DNA of 64,000 nt. It comes from Actinopolyspora erythraea. Its GTDB lineage: Bacteria; Actinomycetota; Actinomycetes; Mycobacteriales; Pseudonocardiaceae. The translations under genes and the position numbers were made by a program. Below, one piece after another: positions 48,970 to 58,415 of the stretch. The notes under the pieces are model-generated. The model saw nothing but the letters and a program-made list of their open reading frames with translations, was not told where the DNA came from and did no database searches. Where the stretch lies: the NCBI RefSeq assembly GCF_002263515.1, contig NZ_CP022752.1, positions 4,030,001 to 4,094,000 of the forward strand. The letters are read 5' to 3'. Every line of letters begins with the position of its first letter. The first letter of the stretch is position 1.

Positions 48970-49953
48970 TCACGCCGGGGGCGAGGTTCCCGATCCGGCC
49001 AGCGCCAGCTCGGTCGCCTCCTGGGCGCACCCCCAGGAGACCGCCACCCCGTCGCCCCCGTGACCGTAGTTGTGCACGATGCGGGCGCCTTCGTAGTGCT
49101 CCACGTTCAGCCGCACGGTCTCGCTCCTCGGGCGCAGGCCCACGATCTCGTCCCGGACCGGGGCGTCGCGCAGCTCGGGCCGGATCTCGGCGCAGCGGCG
49201 CAGGATTCCCGCCGTGACCTCACGGTTCGGGACGCGGTCCCAGGCGTAGGGGATGGCGACGCCTCCGAGCACGAGCCGGTCACCGTGCGGCATGTAGCTG
49301 GCCCAGTGCCCGGTGTCGGAGAGCTCCACGAAGTACTCCGCCACCCCGGGGTTCGCCACGACCACGTGCTGGCCGAGCACGGGCAGCACACCGGCGTCGC
49401 CGACCAGCTCCCTGGCGCCCACGCCGGTGCAGTTGACCACGACCGGGCTCTCCTCGGCGGCGTCCGCCAGGCTGGGGACCGGACTGCGGGCCAGTTCGCC
49501 CCCGGCCTCGTGGAACCGCCCCAGGAGGTACTCCAGGTAGCGGGGCATGTCGATCAGCGGCAGGGTGGCACGCGCCCCGGCCGTGAAGCCGGGAGGGAGT
49601 TCGTCCGGCCCGCACTCGCGGAGATCCGTCCTCGACCGGGTTTCCTCCAGCCACGACGAGGTCAGTGGTTCACGGCTCGCCACCGTGCCGAGGGTCAGGT
49701 GCACCCCCGTGCTCGGGTCGCGTGCGAGTTCCAGGAAGACCTCGTGGGAACGCCGCTCCCACGGGGCGGCGCGTTCCCTGGGACGCAGCCAGCTCAGCCC
49801 CCATATCGCCCCGGCCACCGCCGAAGTGGTCTCGGCGGGGTGCTCGGTCGTTCTGATGCGCACCCGGTGACCGCGTTCGGCGAGCACCACGGCGGTGGTG
49901 AGGCCCGAAACGCCCGCGCCGATGACCAGAATCCTCGGGGATCTCCCATTCAC
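48970..49953 (-). CDS. D-amino-acid oxidase family flavoenzyme
   Basis: This 327-residue FAD enzyme is of the DAO family. The dinucleotide-binding fold ILVIGAGVSGLTTAVVLAERG (8-28) is followed by AGAIWGLSW and a C-terminal DAO signature VHNYGHGGDGVAVSWGCA. It oxidises the amine of a D-amino acid (or glycine) to the imino acid with H2O2. The similarity to D-amino-acid oxidase is stronger than to ThiO, despite the nearby thi genes. GTG start at 49953. Confidence 0.88.
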   Translation of the reverse strand: MNGRSPRILVIGAGVSGLTTAVVLAERGHRVRIRTTEHPAETTSAVAGAIWGLSWLRPRERAAPWERRSHEVFLELARDPSTGVHLTLGTVASREPLTSSWLEETRSRTDLRECGPDELPPGFTAGARATLPLIDMPRYLEYLLGRFHEAGGELARSPVPSLADAAEESPVVVNCTGVGARELVGDAGVLPVLGQHVVVANPGVAEYFVELSDTGHWASYMPHGDRLVLGGVAIPYAWDRVPNREVTAGILRRCAEIRPELRDAPVRDEIVGLRPRSETVRLNVEHYEGARIVHNYGHGGDGVAVSWGCAQEATELALAGSGTSPPA

Positions 49954-50048
49954 GTGACGAAGGTAACACCCCGGAGGTCACCGGCACACACTTCCGCGCA
50001 AGCCGACCACGCCCCGGACTCCGGGAGATTCCCGGCACTCCGGACGCG

Positions 50049-50759
50049 TCACGACAGGACGCCGAGGGTGGCAGCGTCCCACTCCCCGCCGAGCGCGGGT
50101 GCCAGTCCCGCCCCGGCGACGGCGCGGAACTCCCCGCCCCGCAGCCGACCGGCTCCCTCCGGCAGCGCCCCGAGCAGTGGAACACCGGTCACCGAGGGGA
50201 GGTCGACCACGTTGCACCGCGCCGCGAGGTCGGGAGCGGCCGGCCAGTTCCCGATCACGAGACCGGGGCAGTCCAGGTTCCGGTGCCGCAGTTCGCGCAC
50301 GGTCAACGCGGCGGTGTTCAGCGCGCCCAGCCCCGCCGGGCACACCACGAGCACCGGAGCGCCCAGCGGGGCCGCCGCGTCCGGCAGGGTGCCGCCGGAG
50401 TCGTCGTAGGGCACCAGCAGCCCACCGGCTCCTTCCACCAGCACGAGATCGTGCGCCGCCGCCAGTTCCTCGGCGGCCGACACGATCCGCTCCGGGGTGA
50501 CCGGTGCTGTCGCCTCCCGCCTCGCGGCGACGGCGGGGGCCAGCGGGTCGCGGTGGCGTGCCAGTTCGAGCGTGGTGATCCCGCCACCGGTCATCCGTTC
50601 GACCTCGACGAGGTCGCCGTCCTCCCAAGCGCCGGTCTGCGCCGGTTTGAGCACGGCCACCGAACCGCGCGCGGTGGCGGCCAGGGCGGCGGTGACCACC
50701 GTCTTGCCCACGTCGGTTCCGGTTCCGGTGACGAACAACGTGTCGCCGGGCATCCTCAT
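50049..50759 (-). CDS. bioD: Dethiobiotin synthetase
   Basis: This 236-residue ATP-dependent carboxylase closes the ureido ring of dethiobiotin. The P-loop [24 protein letters not shown] and [14 protein letters not shown] are diagnostic. ATG at 50759 overlaps the bioA stop (ATGA); an in-frame ATG two codons later is an alternative. It is the last gene of the bioA-bioD unit. Confidence 0.94.
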   Translation of the reverse strand: MRMPGDTLFVTGTGTDVGKTVVTAALAATARGSVAVLKPAQTGAWEDGDLVEVERMTGGGITTLELARHRDPLAPAVAARREATAPVTPERIVSAAEELAAAHDLVLVEGAGGLLVPYDDSGGTLPDAAAPLGAPVLVVCPAGLGALNTAALTVRELRHRNLDCPGLVIGNWPAAPDLAARCNVVDLPSVTGVPLLGALPEGAGRLRGGEFRAVAGAGLAPALGGEWDAATLGVLS

Positions 50760-52075
50760 CCCACCTCGGCGGCCGCGCGGACGGCCTCGGTCACGCGGGC
50801 CAGGTCGTCCTGCCCGATCACGTAGGGCGGCATGGTGTAGATCAGCTCTCGGAACGGGCGCAGCCACACGCCGTGCTCGATCGCGGCGCGGCTCGCGGCG
50901 GCGGTGTCCACCTCGTGGTCGAGTTCCACGACGCCGATCGCGCCGAGAACCCGCACGTCGCGCACCCCCGGTGTCCGGCGGGCGGGTTCCAGCCCCCGGC
51001 GAAGCCCCGCCTCGATCGCGTTGACACCGCCCCGCCAGTCCCCGTCGAGCAGCACCCGCAGCGAGGCGCGGGCGACCGCCGTGGCGAGCGGGTTGCCCAT
51101 GAACGTCGGGCCGTGGGCCAGCACGGGCACATCGCCCCGCGAAATGCCGGTGGCGACCCGCTCGCAGCACAGCGTGGCCGCCAGGCTCAGGTAGCCACCG
51201 GTGAGCGCCTTGCCCAGGCACATCACGTCCGGGGCCACGCCGGAGTGGTCGGCGGCGAACAGCTCACCGGTACGTCCGAACCCGGTGGCGATCTCGTCGA
51301 AGACGAGCAGCACGTCGTAGCGGTCGGCCAGTTCACGCAGCCGGCGCGGGTACTCGGGCGAGTGGAACCGCATTCCGCCCGCCCCCTGCACGATCGGTTC
51401 GACCACGATCGCGGCCAGCTCGTCGTGGTGCCGCCGCAGCACGTCGTCGAGGTGCTGGAGGTAGTCGGGCTCGGCCGCGGCGTCGAACCCCGCCGGCGGG
51501 GCCGCCGCGAACAGCTGCTCGGGCAGCCTGCCGCGCCACAGGTGGTGCATCCCGCCCTCCGGGTCGCACACCGACATCGGGTGCCAGGTGTCGCCGTGAT
51601 AGCCACCGCGCCAGGTGAGCAGCCGTCGCTTCCCGGGACGGTCTCGGGCGCGCCAGTACTGCAGGCACATCTTGACGGCGACCTCGATCGAGACCGAGCC
51701 GGAGTCGGACAGGAAAACGTGCCGCAGCGGTTCGGGGGTGATCTCCACCAGACTCGCGGCGAGCCGCACGGCGGGTTCGTGGGTGAGCCCGCCGAACATC
51801 ACGTGGCTCATCCGGTCGAGCTGCTCGCGGACGGCGTTGTCGAGCTCGAGGTGGCGGTAGCCGTGGATGGCCGCCCACCAGGAGGACATGCCGTCGATCA
51901 GCTCCCGTTCCCCACCGTCGTCGGAGCGCAGCCGCAGTCTGACCCCCTCGGCGGAGGCCACCGGAAGCGGTTCCGGTGAGGTGGGCATCCCGGAGTAGGG
52001 ATGCCAGACGTGTTTTCTATCCAAATCGGACAGTTCTTCGGCGGTCAGCGGCGTGTCCGACAGAGCTTTGAGCAC
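50756..52075 (-). CDS. bioA: Adenosylmethionine-8-amino-7-oxononanoate aminotransferase
   Basis: This PLP enzyme (about 439 residues) converts KAPA to DAPA with SAM as amino donor. [10 protein letters not shown] (N-terminal BioA block), [44 protein letters not shown] and [15 protein letters not shown] (PLP lysine) are all present. GTG at 52075 is the likely start, although no strong ribosome site is visible. It is divergent from bioF, with the promoter region in the short gap between them. Confidence 0.94.
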   Translation of the reverse strand: MLKALSDTPLTAEELSDLDRKHVWHPYSGMPTSPEPLPVASAEGVRLRLRSDDGGERELIDGMSSWWAAIHGYRHLELDNAVREQLDRMSHVMFGGLTHEPAVRLAASLVEITPEPLRHVFLSDSGSVSIEVAVKMCLQYWRARDRPGKRRLLTWRGGYHGDTWHPMSVCDPEGGMHHLWRGRLPEQLFAAAPPAGFDAAAEPDYLQHLDDVLRRHHDELAAIVVEPIVQGAGGMRFHSPEYPRRLRELADRYDVLLVFDEIATGFGRTGELFAADHSGVAPDVMCLGKALTGGYLSLAATLCCERVATGISRGDVPVLAHGPTFMGNPLATAVARASLRVLLDGDWRGGVNAIEAGLRRGLEPARRTPGVRDVRVLGAIGVVELDHEVDTAAASRAAIEHGVWLRPFRELIYTMPPYVIGQDDLARVTEAVRAAAEVG

Positions 52076-52197
52076 ACGGGGATGCTGCCGCCGAGCCGGG
52101 CGGGAATCCCATTGGTGGGAGGGACAAATCCGGGCACGCGAGGTTGTGCGCGGTGACCACTGTCCACCACTCCGCCGCTCGCGCAGGCTTGGACGGC

Positions 52198-53382
52198 ATG
52201 ACCCCTTCGACCTCCCCTCCCGGGTACCCCGATCCACGAGCGGTCTTCGACCGGTTGGACCGGGAGGCCGAGCACCGCGAGGCCGAGGGGCTGACCAGGA
52301 GACCACCGGTGAGGCCGGCGGAGGAGGACGTACTGGACCTCGCCGGGAACGACTACCTGGGCCTGGCGAACCACCGTGCCGTCACCGATGCCGCCGCGAG
52401 CGCGGCACGGCGCTGGGGCGCCGGGGCGGGCGGTTCCCGGCTGGTCACCGGAACCACCGAGCTGCACACCGAGCTGGAGGACGAGCTGGCCGAGTTCTGC
52501 GGCACGGAGTCGGCGCTGGTGTTCTCCTCGGGCTACACGGCCAACCTGGCGATGCTCACCGCACTGGCGGGCAGGAACTCGCTGCTCGTGTCGGACAGCC
52601 ACAACCACGCCTCACTGATAGACGGCTGCAGGCTCTCGCGGGCCGAGGTGCGCGTCGTTGCCCACCTGGACACGAGAGCCGCCGAAGCGGAGCTGGCCGA
52701 GCGTCCGCACGAGGGGCTGCTGCTGACCGAGTCGGTGTTCTCCGTGGACGGCGACACCGCACCGCTGCGCGAGGCGTTGCGGGTGTGCCGCGCGAACGGG
52801 GCGGCGCTGCTGGTCGACGACGCGCACGGCCTGGGGGTGCTCGGCGACGGCGGGGCGGGCGCACTGACGGCCTTCGACATGCGCACCGCCCCGGACGTGG
52901 TGGCCACGGTGACGCTGTCCAAAGCGCTCGGCGCGCAGGGCGGGGCGGTGCTGGGACCGCGCCGCGTGATCGAGCACCTGCGGCAGTCCGCCCGCACCTT
53001 CGTGTTCGACACCGGCCTGGCTCCGGCCGCGGCCGCGGGAGCGCTGGCGGCGCTGCGGGTGTTGTGGGGCGATCCCCGGCGCTGCTCACGGGTCCGCGAG
53101 GTGGCGGAGGGGCTGTACCGGGAACTGGTGCGACGCGGGGTACCGGCGACGCGCCCCGGGGCGGCGGTGCTGGGCATTCCCGCGGGTGAGGCGAACACCG
53201 CGGTGAGGTGGGCGGCGGAGTGCCTGCGCCGCGGCGTGCGGGTGGGCTGCTTCCGCCCTCCCTCCGTCCCCGACGGTTCGGCGCGGCTGCGCCTGACGGC
53301 GCGGGCCGACCTGCCCCCGGGGCGGATCACCGAGGTCGCTGCCGTGCTCGCCGCGACCGCCCCGGAAGAGGTCCTCGGCTGA
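52198..53382 (+). CDS. bioF: 8-amino-7-oxononanoate synthase
   Basis: This enzyme condenses pimeloyl-ACP/CoA with alanine, the first ring step of biotin synthesis. The product is about 394 residues of the alpha-oxoamine synthase family: [60 protein letters not shown] (PLP lysine). ATG at 52198 gives the usual N-terminus. A GTG at 52153 with GAGG upstream would add 15 residues and cannot be excluded. The other bio genes are on the opposite strand; bioB is not in the window. Confidence 0.93.
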   Translation: MTPSTSPPGYPDPRAVFDRLDREAEHREAEGLTRRPPVRPAEEDVLDLAGNDYLGLANHRAVTDAAASAARRWGAGAGGSRLVTGTTELHTELEDELAEFCGTESALVFSSGYTANLAMLTALAGRNSLLVSDSHNHASLIDGCRLSRAEVRVVAHLDTRAAEAELAERPHEGLLLTESVFSVDGDTAPLREALRVCRANGAALLVDDAHGLGVLGDGGAGALTAFDMRTAPDVVATVTLSKALGAQGGAVLGPRRVIEHLRQSARTFVFDTGLAPAAAAGALAALRVLWGDPRRCSRVREVAEGLYRELVRRGVPATRPGAAVLGIPAGEANTAVRWAAECLRRGVRVGCFRPPSVPDGSARLRLTARADLPPGRITEVAAVLAATAPEEVLG

Positions 53383-53588
53383 GAAGCGGTGCCGCCGAGC
53401 GCGGCAACGAGTCCGAACTCCCCGCGCTCCGTCACGGGCGGCGTGCCGCGCGAACCGGCCACCGACTCCGTCGGCCTTGTCGGTTTCCCGCACTCCCGGG
53501 AGAAGACCCGGCTCGGCGCTGGTTCCGCCGGACGTCGGGCCTTCCCGGAGGGTTCGACGAGAACCAGCGCCGAGCTCGGGGACCCCGA

Positions 53589-54428
53589 TCAGGGCTTGCG
53601 GCCGACGGCTCCGACGATGCAGTTGGACACCTCGGGCTGCTTCTTGAACCGGGGACCGTCCGGCCACCAGTCGCAGCACAGCACCAGCCCCGGGTCCACG
53701 AACTCCAGCCCCGGGAACATGCCGCGGATCTGCTTCTCCGTGCGGAACTTCCCGCTGCCCATCGGGCTGTGGGTGAAGCGGTCGTCCATCCGCCGGGCCA
53801 GCTCGCTGTAGTAGCCGTCGTCCTCCGGGTCGTAGAAATGGCTCAGCACCACGAACGAACCGGACGGCAGGGCCTCGACGTACTCCCGCATGATCTCGCC
53901 GGGGTCGCGGTCACCGACGTAGTGGTGCAGCGTTCCCACTTGCAGCAGCGCGATCGGTTCGGAGAAGTCGAGGTGCGCGTTGACCACCGGATCTTCCAGA
54001 ACGTTCCGGGGCTCGAAAATGTCGGCGGGGCTGAAGTGGGTCTGCTCGTTCTCCTCCAGCAGCGCGCGCCCGTGCGCGAGCACCACGGGGTCGTTGTCGA
54101 CGTAGACGACCCTCGCCTCGGGGTTGAGCCGTTGCGCCACCTGGTGGGTGTTCTCGGCGGTCGGTAACCCGGAGCCGCAGTCGAGGAACTGCCTGACGTT
54201 GGTCTGACTCGCCAGGAAACGGATGGTCCGGATCAGGAACTCACGGTTGTCCCAGGCGAGATCGGCCGCTTCGGGGGCCGCCTGCTTGACTCCCTCGAAG
54301 ACCTGCCTGTCGACCTCGTAGTTGTCCTTGCCACCGAGGAAAGCGTCGTAGACCCTGGCGATACTCGCCTTGCTCGTGTCGATGTGGATCGGAGTGGCGC
54401 TCTCCGGCGGGGAGCCTGCTGCGGTCAT
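53589..54428 (-). CDS. SAM-dependent methyltransferase, DUF574 family
   Basis: This 279-residue protein is of the actinobacterial DUF574/Methyltransf_19 family. IDTSKASIARVYDAFLGGKDN (N-terminal block), FLDCGSGLPTAENTHQVA (motif I), VVYVDNDPVVLAHGRALL and LLQVGTLHHYVGD are diagnostic. These proteins are abundant in actinomycetes, mostly without known substrate. It is divergent from the XRE-DUF5753 regulator at 54651, which may control it. Confidence 0.92.
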   Translation of the reverse strand: MTAAGSPPESATPIHIDTSKASIARVYDAFLGGKDNYEVDRQVFEGVKQAAPEAADLAWDNREFLIRTIRFLASQTNVRQFLDCGSGLPTAENTHQVAQRLNPEARVVYVDNDPVVLAHGRALLEENEQTHFSPADIFEPRNVLEDPVVNAHLDFSEPIALLQVGTLHHYVGDRDPGEIMREYVEALPSGSFVVLSHFYDPEDDGYYSELARRMDDRFTHSPMGSGKFRTEKQIRGMFPGLEFVDPGLVLCCDWWPDGPRFKKQPEVSNCIVGAVGRKP

Positions 54429-54650
54429 CTCAACCTCGTGTCAGGGGTCGGGTACAGGGTCGGACGGTGCACTCGGCGTGGGAGCGCCAACGCACGCGGT
54501 AAATGCAAGCACAGGGAGGTAATCTCACGAAACCGTGCGACAGAACTCCGATTGGAGCGAATGCGGGATCGAATACCCCCGAACGAGTTCACCGGCGACT
54601 GCCGCGAGCAAGCGTGAATCCGGTGTGTACACCGACGAACAGGAGTGGCG

Positions 54651-55544
54651 ATGACCACCGTCGATTCCGGCGACCCGGATGACGAACGCGTCGAGGAACG
54701 TCCGAAACCGACCGCCAGGCGGATCGTGCTGGGCGCGCAGTTGCGCAGGCTGCGCGAGGCCGCCGACATCACGCGCGCGCAGGCGGCCGACGAGATTCGT
54801 GGTTCCGAGTCCAAAATCAGTCGGATCGAGCTCGCCAAGGTCAGCCTCAAGGAACGCGACGTCCGCGATCTGCTCAAGTGCTACGGCGTTACCGACGAGC
54901 AGCAGCAGCGACCGTTCCTGGAAATGGTTCGCGAGTCCAAACAGCCCGGCTGGTGGAACCGCTACAGCGATCTGATGCCCGACTGGTTCCAGGACTACGT
55001 GGGGTTGGAGGAGTCGGCCTCACGTATCCAGAGTTACGAACTGCAGTTCGTTCCGGGGCTGCTGCAGATCGAGCCCTACGCCAAGGCGATCGCCAGCCAC
55101 GGCAGGCCCGAGCTGGCCGACGAGCGCGTCCGGCGCAGGGTGGCGTTGCGCATGCAGCGGCAGAAGCTGCTCAACGGCCCCAACGCTCCCCGGTTGTGGA
55201 TCGTGATCGACGAGTCCGTGTTACACCGGCCCATAGGTGGGCTCGATGTGATGCGCCAGCAGCTGGACCATCTGCTGGAGATGACCAAGCGTTCGACCAT
55301 CACACTCCAGGTGGTCCCCTACCGGCTCAGCGGCTACGCCGCGGAGGGGTCGTTCAGCATGTTGCGGTTCGCCGAACCGGAACTTCCGAACCTGGTCTAC
55401 GTCGAACACCTCGGGGGTGCGCTGCACCTGGACAAACCGGAGGAGATCGAGCAGTACAGCAGGGTCTTCGACCATCTCACGGTGGACGCGGAAACTCCGG
55501 AGACCTCCAGGAAACTGCTGCACAAGGTGCGAGCGGAGCTCTGA
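54651..55544 (+). CDS. XRE-family regulator with DUF5753, second copy
   Basis: This 297-residue paralogue of the regulator at 14838 has an N-terminal helix-turn-helix (about 24-80: LGAQLRRLREAADITRAQAA, SKISRIELAKVSL). The DUF5753 domain (about 105-285) includes QSYELQFVPGLLQIEPYAKA, IDESVLHRPIGG and NLVYVEHLGGALHLDKPEE. ATG at 54651 has AGGAG five bases upstream. Unlike the first pair, it is separated from its DUF397 partner gene by about 500 bases. Confidence 0.92.
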   Translation: MTTVDSGDPDDERVEERPKPTARRIVLGAQLRRLREAADITRAQAADEIRGSESKISRIELAKVSLKERDVRDLLKCYGVTDEQQQRPFLEMVRESKQPGWWNRYSDLMPDWFQDYVGLEESASRIQSYELQFVPGLLQIEPYAKAIASHGRPELADERVRRRVALRMQRQKLLNGPNAPRLWIVIDESVLHRPIGGLDVMRQQLDHLLEMTKRSTITLQVVPYRLSGYAAEGSFSMLRFAEPELPNLVYVEHLGGALHLDKPEEIEQYSRVFDHLTVDAETPETSRKLLHKVRAEL

Positions 55545-55959
55545 CGGGACCTCGTTCGCCCGTACCGGTGGAGATGTCGGGGCACCTCCCCGTTCCCGGC
55601 ACGGGGACACCGGTCGGGCGCCCGGGTCCGGCACCGCGAGCGTCGGTGCCGGGAAACGGCTCCTGCGGTGAGGCGGCGGGGCCGGCTTCGCGGCGGCTCG
55701 GTGGAATCACCGGGCCGCCGATCACACACCGCTACTCGACTAGTCCGCCCGTGGGACCCAACTCCGGCGAGTGCTCCCTGCCCGGCCGAGCCGGCCGGTT
55801 CGCGCGACTACCCCGCACAGCCACACGGCACGACGGCGGGAGAAGACCGGCCCGGCCCTTCGAGCTGCCGTGACGGCACAGTTTCGCCACAGCGTACCGT
55901 GACGACTCCCCACTCGGTAACCCTGAACGATCTCGCACGATCGTGTGTATTCGTGCAGC
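55545..55959. other. Gap between regulator and DUF397, no gene seen
   Basis: About 415 bases of GC-rich sequence after the regulator stop. I see no open frame with a ribosome site and recognisable sequence. Towards the right it grades into the repeat-bearing promoter region of the DUF397 gene. Confidence 0.5.
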
Positions 55960-56024
55960 TGCACGTGCAAATGCATTGCCTTCCCGGAGTTCGGTTGGCA
56001 CGATCTTGTGCACGTGCAGATGCA
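55960..56024 (+). promoter_or_regulatory. Two direct 16-bp repeats upstream of DUF397
   Basis: tgcacgtgcaaatgca (55960-55975) and tgcacgtgcagatgca (56009-56024) differ at one base and are 49 bases apart. Each is preceded by a cacgatc-tgtg stretch. The second ends 23 bases before the DUF397 start codon. Spacing and position suit an operator pair bound by a regulator such as the XRE protein upstream. This is inference. Confidence 0.6.
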
Positions 56025-56047
56025 CACCGCACAGAAAAGGTGACCTT

Positions 56048-56287
56048 ATGAACGACATGACCCGCACCAGCACCTCAGCGGCCGAGCTGCCCGGGGTGCG
56101 GTGGCGCAAGAGCAGGCACAGCGGTGCCATCGGGAACTGCGTGGAAGTCGCCGCGCTCGACGGCGACCAGGTCGCCATGCGCAATTCCCGCGATCCCCAG
56201 GGTACCGCGCTCGTGTACACCCGTGCCGAGATAGCCGCGTTCGTGGCCGGAGCGAAGGACGGGGAGTTCGATGACTTCATCAACTGA
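56048..56287 (+). CDS. DUF397 protein, second copy
   Basis: This 79-residue protein has the DUF397 core RWRKSRHSGAIGNCVEVAAL, MRNSRDPQG and TRAEIAAFVAGAKDGEFDD. ATG at 56048 is preceded by AAAAGGTGA. Its end overlaps the start of the next small gene by 17 bases. It probably acts with the XRE-DUF5753 regulator at 54651. Confidence 0.92.
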   Translation: MNDMTRTSTSAAELPGVRWRKSRHSGAIGNCVEVAALDGDQVAMRNSRDPQGTALVYTRAEIAAFVAGAKDGEFDDFIN

Positions 56288-56603
56288 CACCAGGTGCGAT
56301 TCGGACACGCGACTGCGTGAGCTGATGGCACGAGGGTTCCAGTTCATGCAGTCCACCGATTCCCGCGGCGAGCTGCTCGCGCTGGTCGGTGTGCGCGGAC
56401 ACGACAACGTCATCGACGTGGTGCGCCTCGAGTCCGAGGACCACGTGACGGCGACCAGGATGCCGAGCTGGGAGGAGAACGTCTTCACACCGAACACCAC
56501 CTGGTGGCATTCCAGCGGTCCGGTGTGCGAGGTGCTGGACGAGCTCCTCGAACTCCCCGACGACCACACCCCCGGTTCCCTGCTCCTGATGGCGGGAATC
56601 TAG
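56271..56603 (+). CDS. Hypothetical protein overlapping DUF397
   Basis: The family is not recognised. This 110-residue soluble protein has an acidic composition and a mixed alpha/beta pattern: MARGFQFMQSTDSRGELLAL, DNVIDVVRLESEDHVTATRM, then NTTWWHSSGPVCEVLDELLE. The ATG lies inside the end of the DUF397 gene with GGGGAG upstream, so the two are co-translated. A hairpin terminator follows. It may be a third component of this DUF397 system. Confidence 0.75.
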   Translation: MTSSTDTRCDSDTRLRELMARGFQFMQSTDSRGELLALVGVRGHDNVIDVVRLESEDHVTATRMPSWEENVFTPNTTWWHSSGPVCEVLDELLELPDDHTPGSLLLMAGI

Positions 56604-56615
56604 CGCTCCGACCGC

Positions 56616-56634
56616 TCCGTCCTTTCCGGACGGA
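56616..56634 (+). terminator. Hairpin terminator
   Basis: A perfect 7-bp stem (tccgtcc with ggacgga, loop tttcc) lies 12 bases after the preceding stop. The following bases to 56903 hold no gene I can support; they contain the promoter region of the flavoprotein gene. Confidence 0.75.
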
Positions 56635-56903
56635 ACATCGGGCCGCGTGAGTGACCGACCGGCGCTTGCGGCGCCGAGGAGCACCACTAACCCCGGCGGA
56701 AGAACACGGGAACGAACCCCGGACACGCTTCACCGAGACCCCTCGGTAGCACTATCTCCCTTCTCGACGGAAACTCTTCCGAAACCGCGCGGCCGTTCTC
56801 CGGCCCGGAAGTTCCGTCCCACCATGACCGGGATCACTGCCCGCCCCGTGGTACGCGACTACCGTTGCCCGGGCGGGCAAATCTCGTCGGGAGAGAGGGC
56901 GGG

Positions 56904-57566
56904 ATGAGCGGTTCACGGCAGCGGCCCGAGGAGAGCACCTTTCGACACGACGTACGTCGAGGTCACCGACGAGGCGGACCCGCGGGAACCCATCGACGAG
57001 CCGCAGCACCGCACCCTGGACAAGGAGCGCGACCGGCTGCACGAGCTGGACAAGCGATGGCTGGCCCACTCACCGTTCTGCCTGGTCGTCACCTCGGACG
57101 AACAGGGTCGCTGCGACGTCTCCCCCAAAGGTGATCCGCCGGGATTCACCCTCGTGCTGGACGACTCCACGATCGCGTTGCCGGAACGGCCCGGCAACCG
57201 CCGTGCGGACGGGTTCCGCAACGTGCTGCGCAATCCGCACGTCGGCCTGATCTACCTGCTGCCCGGGCGGGGTGACACGCTGCGGATCAACGGACGCGCG
57301 CGGATCGTGCGGCGGGCCCCGTTCTTCGAACGCATGGCGGCCAGGGGACACCGGCCGACGCTGGCGCTGGTCGTGGAAACGGAGCAGGTCTTCCACCACT
57401 GCGCCAAGGCGTTCATGCGTTCCGACCTCTGGAGCCCGGCGAGCTGGGCCCCGAGGCGGTGGACTCGCGCCCGAACATCGCCAAGACGCTGGAGACCCCG
57501 GACAAGAGCCTGGCCGAGCTGGAGCACTACTACGGCGCGGAGCACGCGAGAAAGCTGTACGGCTGA
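56904..57566 (+). pseudogene. PPOX-type flavoprotein (MSMEG_1061-like) with two frameshifts
   Basis: If repaired this is a pyridoxamine-phosphate-oxidase-like, FMN-dependent flavoprotein of about 220 residues. The ATG frame (MSGSRQRPEES) loses register at cctttcg (56938-56944), which has one T too many. The next 490 bases read VTDEADPREPIDEP, FCLVVTSDEQGRCDVSPKGD and FRNVLRNPHVGLIYLLPGRG in another frame. Near 57434-57441 (gagcccggcgag) one base is missing. The original frame then returns as LGPEAVDSRPNIAKTLETPD to the stop at 57566. No start codon exists inside the middle frame. Either both shifts are real or the sequence has two errors. Confidence 0.8.
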
Positions 57567-57749
57567 CGGGCCCTCCACCTTCGGTCCCCCGCCGCCCGCA
57601 CCGGCACGGTGCCCCGGCCGACAGCGGGGACCACGCGCACCGAACCGGCTCGGTACCGACCGTCGTGATCGGACGCACCACTGTCGAAGTTGACCACCGC
57701 TGCCGAGAAGTGATGTCCTGATCAAGGGGAACGCGTATCGGAGTCGCTC

Positions 57750-58055
57750 ATGGGACGAGACAGCAGGGTGTTCCAGCCGCTTTCCAGGCGGGAGTACTTC
57801 TGGCGAGGTGTGGGGCTGCTTACCGCCCCGTCCACGAGCTTGGTCCTGAACGCACTGGACACCCCGCTGTGGCTGTCCCTGCCGATATTCGCGGTCTCAG
57901 CGATCCTGGCGTTCTTCGTGCTGCGGCGCTTCACGACCATGGAATCGACCGCCACTGGGCCGGTGAAGCCCGAGAAGTGGCGGTTCGGGTTCCCCGACCG
58001 CTCGACGCTGCGGCCGGGCAAGTACCGCTCCGGCCGGACCGGGGACGGGATCTGA
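57750..58055 (+). CDS. Small two-helix membrane protein
   Basis: The family is not recognised. The 101-residue product has two hydrophobic segments (about 24-45 and 44-61: GLLTAPSTSLVLNALDTPLW; LPIFAVSAILAFFVL) and a basic C-terminal tail. ATG at 57750 follows GGAG with seven bases between. It is followed after 35 bases by another small membrane protein gene. Confidence 0.65.
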   Translation: MGRDSRVFQPLSRREYFWRGVGLLTAPSTSLVLNALDTPLWLSLPIFAVSAILAFFVLRRFTTMESTATGPVKPEKWRFGFPDRSTLRPGKYRSGRTGDGI

Positions 58056-58090
58056 CGGGGCTCCCACCTCCCGACCGCACCGGAGATCAC

Positions 58091-58342
58091 GTGCCGGAAC
58101 CGAAGCACACCAAGCTCCAGCTGGCGCTGTACGCGCTCTCGGCGCTGATGCTGCCGGTGTTCTGCTACGTCACCTGGCGGGTGGAGTCGCCCTGGCCACG
58201 ACTCGGTTGCATGTTGTTCGTCTTCGGCTGCCAGCTGTCGGCGAAACTGCTGCGCCACCGCCAGCTCAAGCGGTTCGAGCGGGGCGTGGCGGCCCAGCGG
58301 GACGCCGCCGGGAACCGCGCCGGCTCGATAACGGCTCGATAA
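58091..58342 (+). CDS. Small membrane protein
   Basis: The family is not recognised. The 83-residue product has two hydrophobic segments (about 8-24 and 32-50: LQLALYALSALMLPVFCYV; WPRLGCMLFVFGCQLSAKLL) and a basic Arg/Gln tail. The GTG start at 58091 is preceded by CGGAGATC. It probably shares transcription with the preceding small membrane gene. Confidence 0.6.
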   Translation: MPEPKHTKLQLALYALSALMLPVFCYVTWRVESPWPRLGCMLFVFGCQLSAKLLRHRQLKRFERGVAAQRDAAGNRAGSITAR

Positions 58343-58415
58343 GAGAGCTGTTCACACCACGCGAGGATCGGTTACGTTCCGGACATACGAGATCGACCGC
58401 GCGTGGGAATCGGAT

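Noticed and set aside
48970..49953. D-amino-acid oxidase as ThiO of the thiamine pathway
   Set aside because: It is near thiBPQ, but the C-terminal signature and AGAIWG block fit D-amino-acid oxidase better, and no thiS, thiG or thiE gene is adjacent.
57154..57693. Separate short flavoprotein starting at 57154
   Set aside because: The same frame already carries family sequence well upstream (56943 onward), so this is the middle of a frameshifted gene. Its last part is out of frame.
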